Shown piece by piece: positions 59,340 through 64,000 of a stretch of 64,000 nt of DNA. Position numbers and translations under genes: made by a program. The stretch is taken from assembly GCA_015183035.1 (NCBI GenBank), contig JACZZP010000020.1, positions 310,001 to 374,000 on the forward strand, read 5' to 3'. A model generated the notes under the pieces. The model was not told the DNA's origin and ran no database searches. It was given only the letters and a program-made list of their open reading frames with translations. The stretch comes from Meloidogyne chitwoodi. Lineage: Eukaryota > Nematoda > Chromadorea > Rhabditida > Meloidogynidae. The first letter of the stretch is position 1. Each line of letters opens with the position of its first letter.

Positions 59340-62300
59340 AGATGAAAAACAATTCTTAGAAAAAATTTGTTAGTATAATAAGTATATATTCTAATTTAAA
59401 AATATATACAATAATTTTCTAAATTTTTTATTTTAGTTTATAAATTATTTATTTATTTATTAAAAAATTAATTGCATTAATATATTTAATTTATTTTTTA
59501 AATTTAAATAACTCGATTAAGTCATTGCTGAATTAATAAAAATTTTTATAAAATTTAACATAATATGTATATATTTTTATAAATAAAAAAATGTGTTAGA
59601 AGTGCGATAATTTAATTCTTATAAGTTTAATTTAGTTTAATTAAAAATATTTTTAATTATTTAATTTTTAATTTTATTTTAATTTTATTATAATTTTATG
59701 TTTAATTTTTTAAATAATTTAGATTTTTCTAATAAAATATATTATTCAGATATCATTTAATGGTTATCACATCTACCTTAAAGTTGTCGGTATTTGCCAT
59801 GTTCTTCTCCTAAATAAATTTTTTATAATTTTAATATTTTTTTATTAAATTAAAATATTAGTCATTATTTAATTGTTTTACCTAATTTTTTTAAAAAATT
59901 AAAAATATATTTTTTTTCTTCTTATATAACAATTTAAACATTATTTAATATAAAATTATTTATAAATTTATTTTTTGAATAAAATATTATAAATTTAATT
60001 AATTAATTTTTTTAAATTATTTTTTTAGTATTCTAAAATTAAAAATACAAATTTTAAATAAAAACTGTATAATGCTTGTGATTCACACGTCAGAGAAGAT
60101 CATGAAGTCATGACGAGGAATATTTTTAAAATATTTATCTTATTTAGTTAAAATAAAAATATTATTTTATAAGTGAGTGATTATTAAAATTAAAAAGCTG
60201 TATTTTATTATTTATTTATTTTATTAAATTGATTTTATATAGTTTTGAGTTTAATAAATATTTTATTTTTAATATAACTGACAAACATTATATCTGCTTC
60301 GCATTGATTGTTTGTTCCGGAAATAGATTGATTTTGCACCAGAATAGATTGATTTTCAAATAATTGGAAAATTATTTTTAAACATTATTTTTAAATTTAT
60401 TTTAAATTTTAATATTTTAAATTTATTTTAAATTTTAATATTTATTTTGAATTATTAAAATATGATTTTAATTAATTAATTTAATTTTTTAATAATTTTT
60501 AAAAATATTAGTAATCTCTATATATTAAAATTTTAATTCCTTTTATTTATTTATTATTTAAAAACTTTATAAATATTTTTATTAGACAATTAATATTTTT
60601 AATTTAATTTTTTAATGCTTGTTTGATTAATTTTTAGCATCGAATAATGACTCTTTCATATCCTTCTTTACCCACAATAAACTTGATTAATCAGTTAAAT
60701 TAATTCAAACATTAAATTTTTTTAATATATTATAAATCTGGTTATTTATTTAATTTAAAAATTATTTTTTAAAATTTTAATAGACAATGGGCAGGATTTC
60801 TTAATCTCTTTCCACAGATCAGTGTTTCTTCTCTGTGTAGTCAGACTCACCACAATGTCTTAAATTCAATTCTTTTTTTTTTAATTTTGAAATTTTTATA
60901 TTATTTAATTTTAAAATATTTATAAAAAAATATCTTAAATTTTCTAATTAATAATATACAAACTTTTTTTTTCTAAAAATCAAATTAAATTTAATGAAGC
61001 ATTAACCAAAGATACCTATGTAAGTTAAAGCTCTAAAAAGCTTCAGTTTTTCTTGGTAATTAAAGTTCTTTTTTTAAATTAATTTAAATCAAATATATTT
61101 TTATATATTTTTTATTTAAATAAATATTTTTAGTCAATTTTAATAATAATAAAATTTTATTTTTAATTTAAAAAAAAAATTTATATCCATTGAATCAGTG
61201 TATTTTGTATAAACAAATAAAAATAATTAAATTTAATTTTGATTCATTTACATTTTATAATTTTATTTGTTAATTAAATTTACTTATAATTTTAGTAATT
61301 TAAAAAATTAAATATAAAACTTATAATTTGATTAAGCAAAACATTTTAAGATATTACATTTGGGAGAAGACCAACTTTTTAATAGAATGCTGTAAGATTA
61401 AGAATAATTATTAATTTAAATAACTTTTAATAAAGGCTTTTTTTAATTAATATATTTAATTTAATAAAATTCAATAATATAATTTTAAATTTATTTTATT
61501 TACTATTTTAAAAATTAGATAAATTATTGTTTTTTAATTAATATTAAAATAATTATATAAAATTTTTTATTTAATAAAAATAATTTTCAAAATAATTTTT
61601 TTTATTATTAAGGATGATGTATAAATTTTATTAAAAATTGATAACAAAAAATTCTTTACAAAATAGAATAATGAATTTTTCAATATTTTTTTAAATATAC
61701 ATATAAATATAATATTTATTTTCTACTCAATTTTATATTATTTCAATGTTGAATATCCAAACATTTAATAGTGGTTTGCAATTAATGATATTTCAAATAC
61801 CTATTTTTATTATTCTTCAATTTATATTTTAATAATATTTCATTAATTTCAATTCTCAATAATTTTTAGAATTTAATTTTAAAGGTTTGGAAACCTAAAT
61901 AAATTGATTCTTGTTCTTCACACTAATTTTGGCATATATAAAAAATTTAAATAATTAATATAATTTAATTAAAAATTAAATTATATATTTTTAAACTTTA
62001 TTAAAATTAAAAAAAGTTTTAAAAAAATTCTAGAAAACTTTATTTTTTTTAAATTTAAATTTTTATAATTTATATGAATAATTTTAAAATTTAATTTTAA
62101 TTAATAAATTTAATTTTTTAATTATTTTTAAAATTTTAATTTAGCTTTTTTAATTAAAATATTTAAAAAATATTTTAATTAATTTATTTTATTTTTTTAA
62201 AACTATTTTTAATATTTTTATGCTGTATTATAATTTTAATAATAATATTTAAAAATTTATTTTTAATTAAAAAAATTTAAATCAGTGTATTTTTTATAAA

Positions 62301-62550
62301 AAAATAAATTAATTAATTTAAAAAAATTTATATATTTAATTTTAATTAACTAATTCACATTTTATAATTTTATTTGTTAATTAAATTTAATTTAAAAAAT
62401 TAAATATACCTAAAACTTGTATTTTGTTAAAGTAAAACATTTTATGAGATTATTTTTGAATAAGATACTGAAAATAGTATAAATAGTAGTAAGATTTTCT
62501 AATAATCAAAATTAGAATATATAAATATTAATTTATAATTCCATATTTAC
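59340..62550. other. AT desert with one diverged direct duplication
   Basis: No gene is visible. A doubled AATAGATTGATTTT occurs near 60322-60357. The only larger structure is the duplication listed next. Confidence 0.6.
61195..62455 (+). repeat. Diverged direct repeat pair, about 1.09-kb step
   Basis: About 150 bp at 61195-61345 (ATCAGTGTATTTTGTATAAA..., TTTATAATTTTATTTGTTAA, ...AGCAAAACATTTTA) recur at 62282-62455 in the same order. Confidence 0.6.
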
Positions 62551-62562
62551 AGAGTAAAAGTT

Positions 62563-62670
62563 ATGCTTATTAAGTACTTTATCTCCTTATTCTTTTTTCT
62601 CTCAGCTGACTGCCATCAAGATTCAAATATTACTATAAAAATACATTATTTTAATTTATTTTATATTTAA
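62563..62670 (+). CDS. Candidate tiny secreted peptide or signal-peptide exon
   Basis: An ATG 10 bp after a good acceptor (ATATTTACAG, AG at 62551-62552) opens 35 codons. Residues 1-17 (MLIKYFISLFFFLSADC) look like a signal peptide with cleavage near Ala15, and the rest is short and Asn/Ile-rich. The acceptor-to-ATG spacing matches that of the 15745 gene. No GT donor lies between the signal region and the stop, so this is either a mini-peptide, a relic first exon, or chance. Confidence 0.3.
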   Translation: MLIKYFISLFFFLSADCHQDSNITIKIHYFNLFYI

Positions 62671-63184
62671 TTATTATTACATTAGCATTTATTTATTTAT
62701 TTAGATTTTTTATTCTTTTTTTTAATTCAAAGATAATAAATATTTATTTTTAAAATAAAATAAATTTTATATTCTCTACATTAATATTTTTATTACTTAA
62801 ATATAAAATAATAATAATTAAAAAATTAATTTTTTAATTATTTAAGTTTATACACTTAAAGTTATTTTTAAATATTAGTTTGAAATTAAAATATAAAATC
62901 AACCTTAAAATATTTATAAATATATTGCCATTTTTTGCATTAAAATTTGGATTGGGATGGTTGCTTGCTTGATCCTAAAATAAAATTTAAAAAATAAATT
63001 AAATTAAAATATGTTAAATTTCTCGTTTAAAAATCCATTAACTTTGCAATAAAATCTCAATAATTTTATTAATTTATTTTGTTAGTTTACGAAATTTTTT
63101 TAAATTGTTAAAGATATCGTCAGAAAATATTCTTCAATAAATGAACATCATTTAAAAATATTCTTCTTTTTTCTAAGTTTCGAT

Positions 63185-63530
63185 TAATTATATTATTTTA
63201 ATTTTTTAACAATTTTTTTAATTAAAAAATAATAATTTTTCAGCTTATATAAATTTATAAAATAAAAATAATTATGAATGCTAGCGATACCCCTATAAAA
63301 CCCGAATAGGCAGAAAGTTTTTAGTTTATAATTTTAAATATTATTAAATAAATTTATTTTATTTTTTTTTTAATTTTCTAAAATTTTTTTAATTAAAAAA
63401 TAATTATTATTCAACTTAAATAATTTTTCAACTTATAAAATAAAAATAATTAGAAGGCTAGAGATACACCTATACATCCTTTATAAGCCTAAACCTTTTA
63501 GTTTATAATTTTAAATATTATTATTAAATA
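63185..63530 (+). repeat. Tandem duplication, about 170-bp step
   Basis: Two diverged units share TTTTTTAATTAAAAAATAAT, ATAAAATAAAAATAATTA, GCTAG-GATAC-CCTATA and TTTTAGTTTATAATTTTAAA in order (about 63185-63345 and 63365-63530). They are non-coding. Confidence 0.7.
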
Positions 63531-64000
63531 TGTATATTTATTATTATTTTTAAATTTATTTTTGTTCTCACAATTTTAATTTTTTTAACATTAAAAAATT
63601 TTTATTTAATTTTTTTAATGTTAAAACATTTCTTTTCATGCATCTAACATAAGTAGTTTTTTTCGAAAAGCTATGAAGCGAATTGTCGAATGAAAATTTG
63701 TACAAAATTTTTTTAAATATATTATTCTCCAAATAATCTTTATATAAATTTAAAATATTATTCTATATTTTTTAAAAATTAATAATAAAATAATTTAAAT
63801 ATTTTTATTTTTTTAATTAATTATTAGGTGATATTTGATAAATAAAATTTAAATTAGCTTAAAATATTTTATTTATTAATATTCAAAAATTAATTAATTA
63901 ATTTTTTTTTAAATTAGAATATTCTTATAAATGTTGTGTCGAATTTTAAAATGTCATTAATTAGATCTTTACATTTGATCCATTTACAAAAACGTTAAAT

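Noticed and set aside
1..64000. tRNA or rRNA genes
   Set aside because: I looked for GGTTCGAATCC/GGTTCAAATCC T-arms with matching acceptor stems and for conserved rRNA blocks and saw none. A covariance-model scan would be decisive.

Overview
The window is eukaryotic, extremely AT-rich (well over 80% by eye) and gene-poor. There are no ribosome-binding sites, operons or bacterial-type genes. The introns that can be read are 39-47 bp (plus one of 234 bp that carries a transposon), with GTAAG/GTATTT donors and T-rich ...TTTTCAG/TTTAG acceptors. Two start codons sit 10-11 bp behind a strong acceptor, as expected for spliced-leader trans-splicing. With the BEL/Pao, DUF7083-type Ty3/gypsy, Tigger/pogo-like and Helitron-like elements, this best fits a nematode with an AT-rich genome (root-knot-like or Strongyloides-like). 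An AT-rich arthropod is not excluded. The organism call is inference.

Layout. 1-7 kb: gene-free AT desert. 7.0-13.6 kb: copy 1 of a diverged segmental duplication, interrupted at 9640-11234 by what looks like a complete non-autonomous Helitron (5' TC, 3' CTAG, terminal hairpin, A|T target, no target-site duplication, a related empty site at 49.87 kb). It carries about 60 perfect 15-bp repeats. 14.1-17.1 kb: a broken two-knottin secreted-peptide gene (14119-14711, MITE in intron 1), then an intact three-exon secreted coiled-coil/beta-repeat protein gene (15745-17056). 17.3-18.8 kb: a nest of transposon relics (LTR with primer-binding site, Pao RNase H fragment, 3' end of a Tigger/pogo-like transposon). 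18.8-29.3 kb: AT desert with diverged repeats. 29.35-33.95 kb: an unusual 4.6-kb GC-richer composite repeat block built from several hairpin-bearing units. 34-46.9 kb: AT desert. 46.9-56.7 kb: copy 2 of the segmental duplication, holding a very recent Ty3/gypsy derivative at 51418-54114 (identical 239-bp LTRs, CTTAT target duplications). Its single long reading frame joins Gag-protease to an integrase-like tail and lacks RT, RNase H and the integrase core. 57.3-62.7 kb: a small secreted cysteine peptide gene, a decayed lysine-rich gene on the minus strand, a 115-bp MITE and a candidate signal-peptide exon.

The host genes that can be read are mostly secreted, lineage-specific proteins in an AT desert shaped by duplication and transposons. 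The strongest candidates for something undescribed are the Helitron carrying an in-frame minisatellite, the Gag-PR-integrase-tail retrotransposon, the hairpin-rich composite block with a 105-bp perfectly conserved core, and the coiled-coil/GGAN-repeat secreted protein. No computation was run: boundaries and identities were read by eye.
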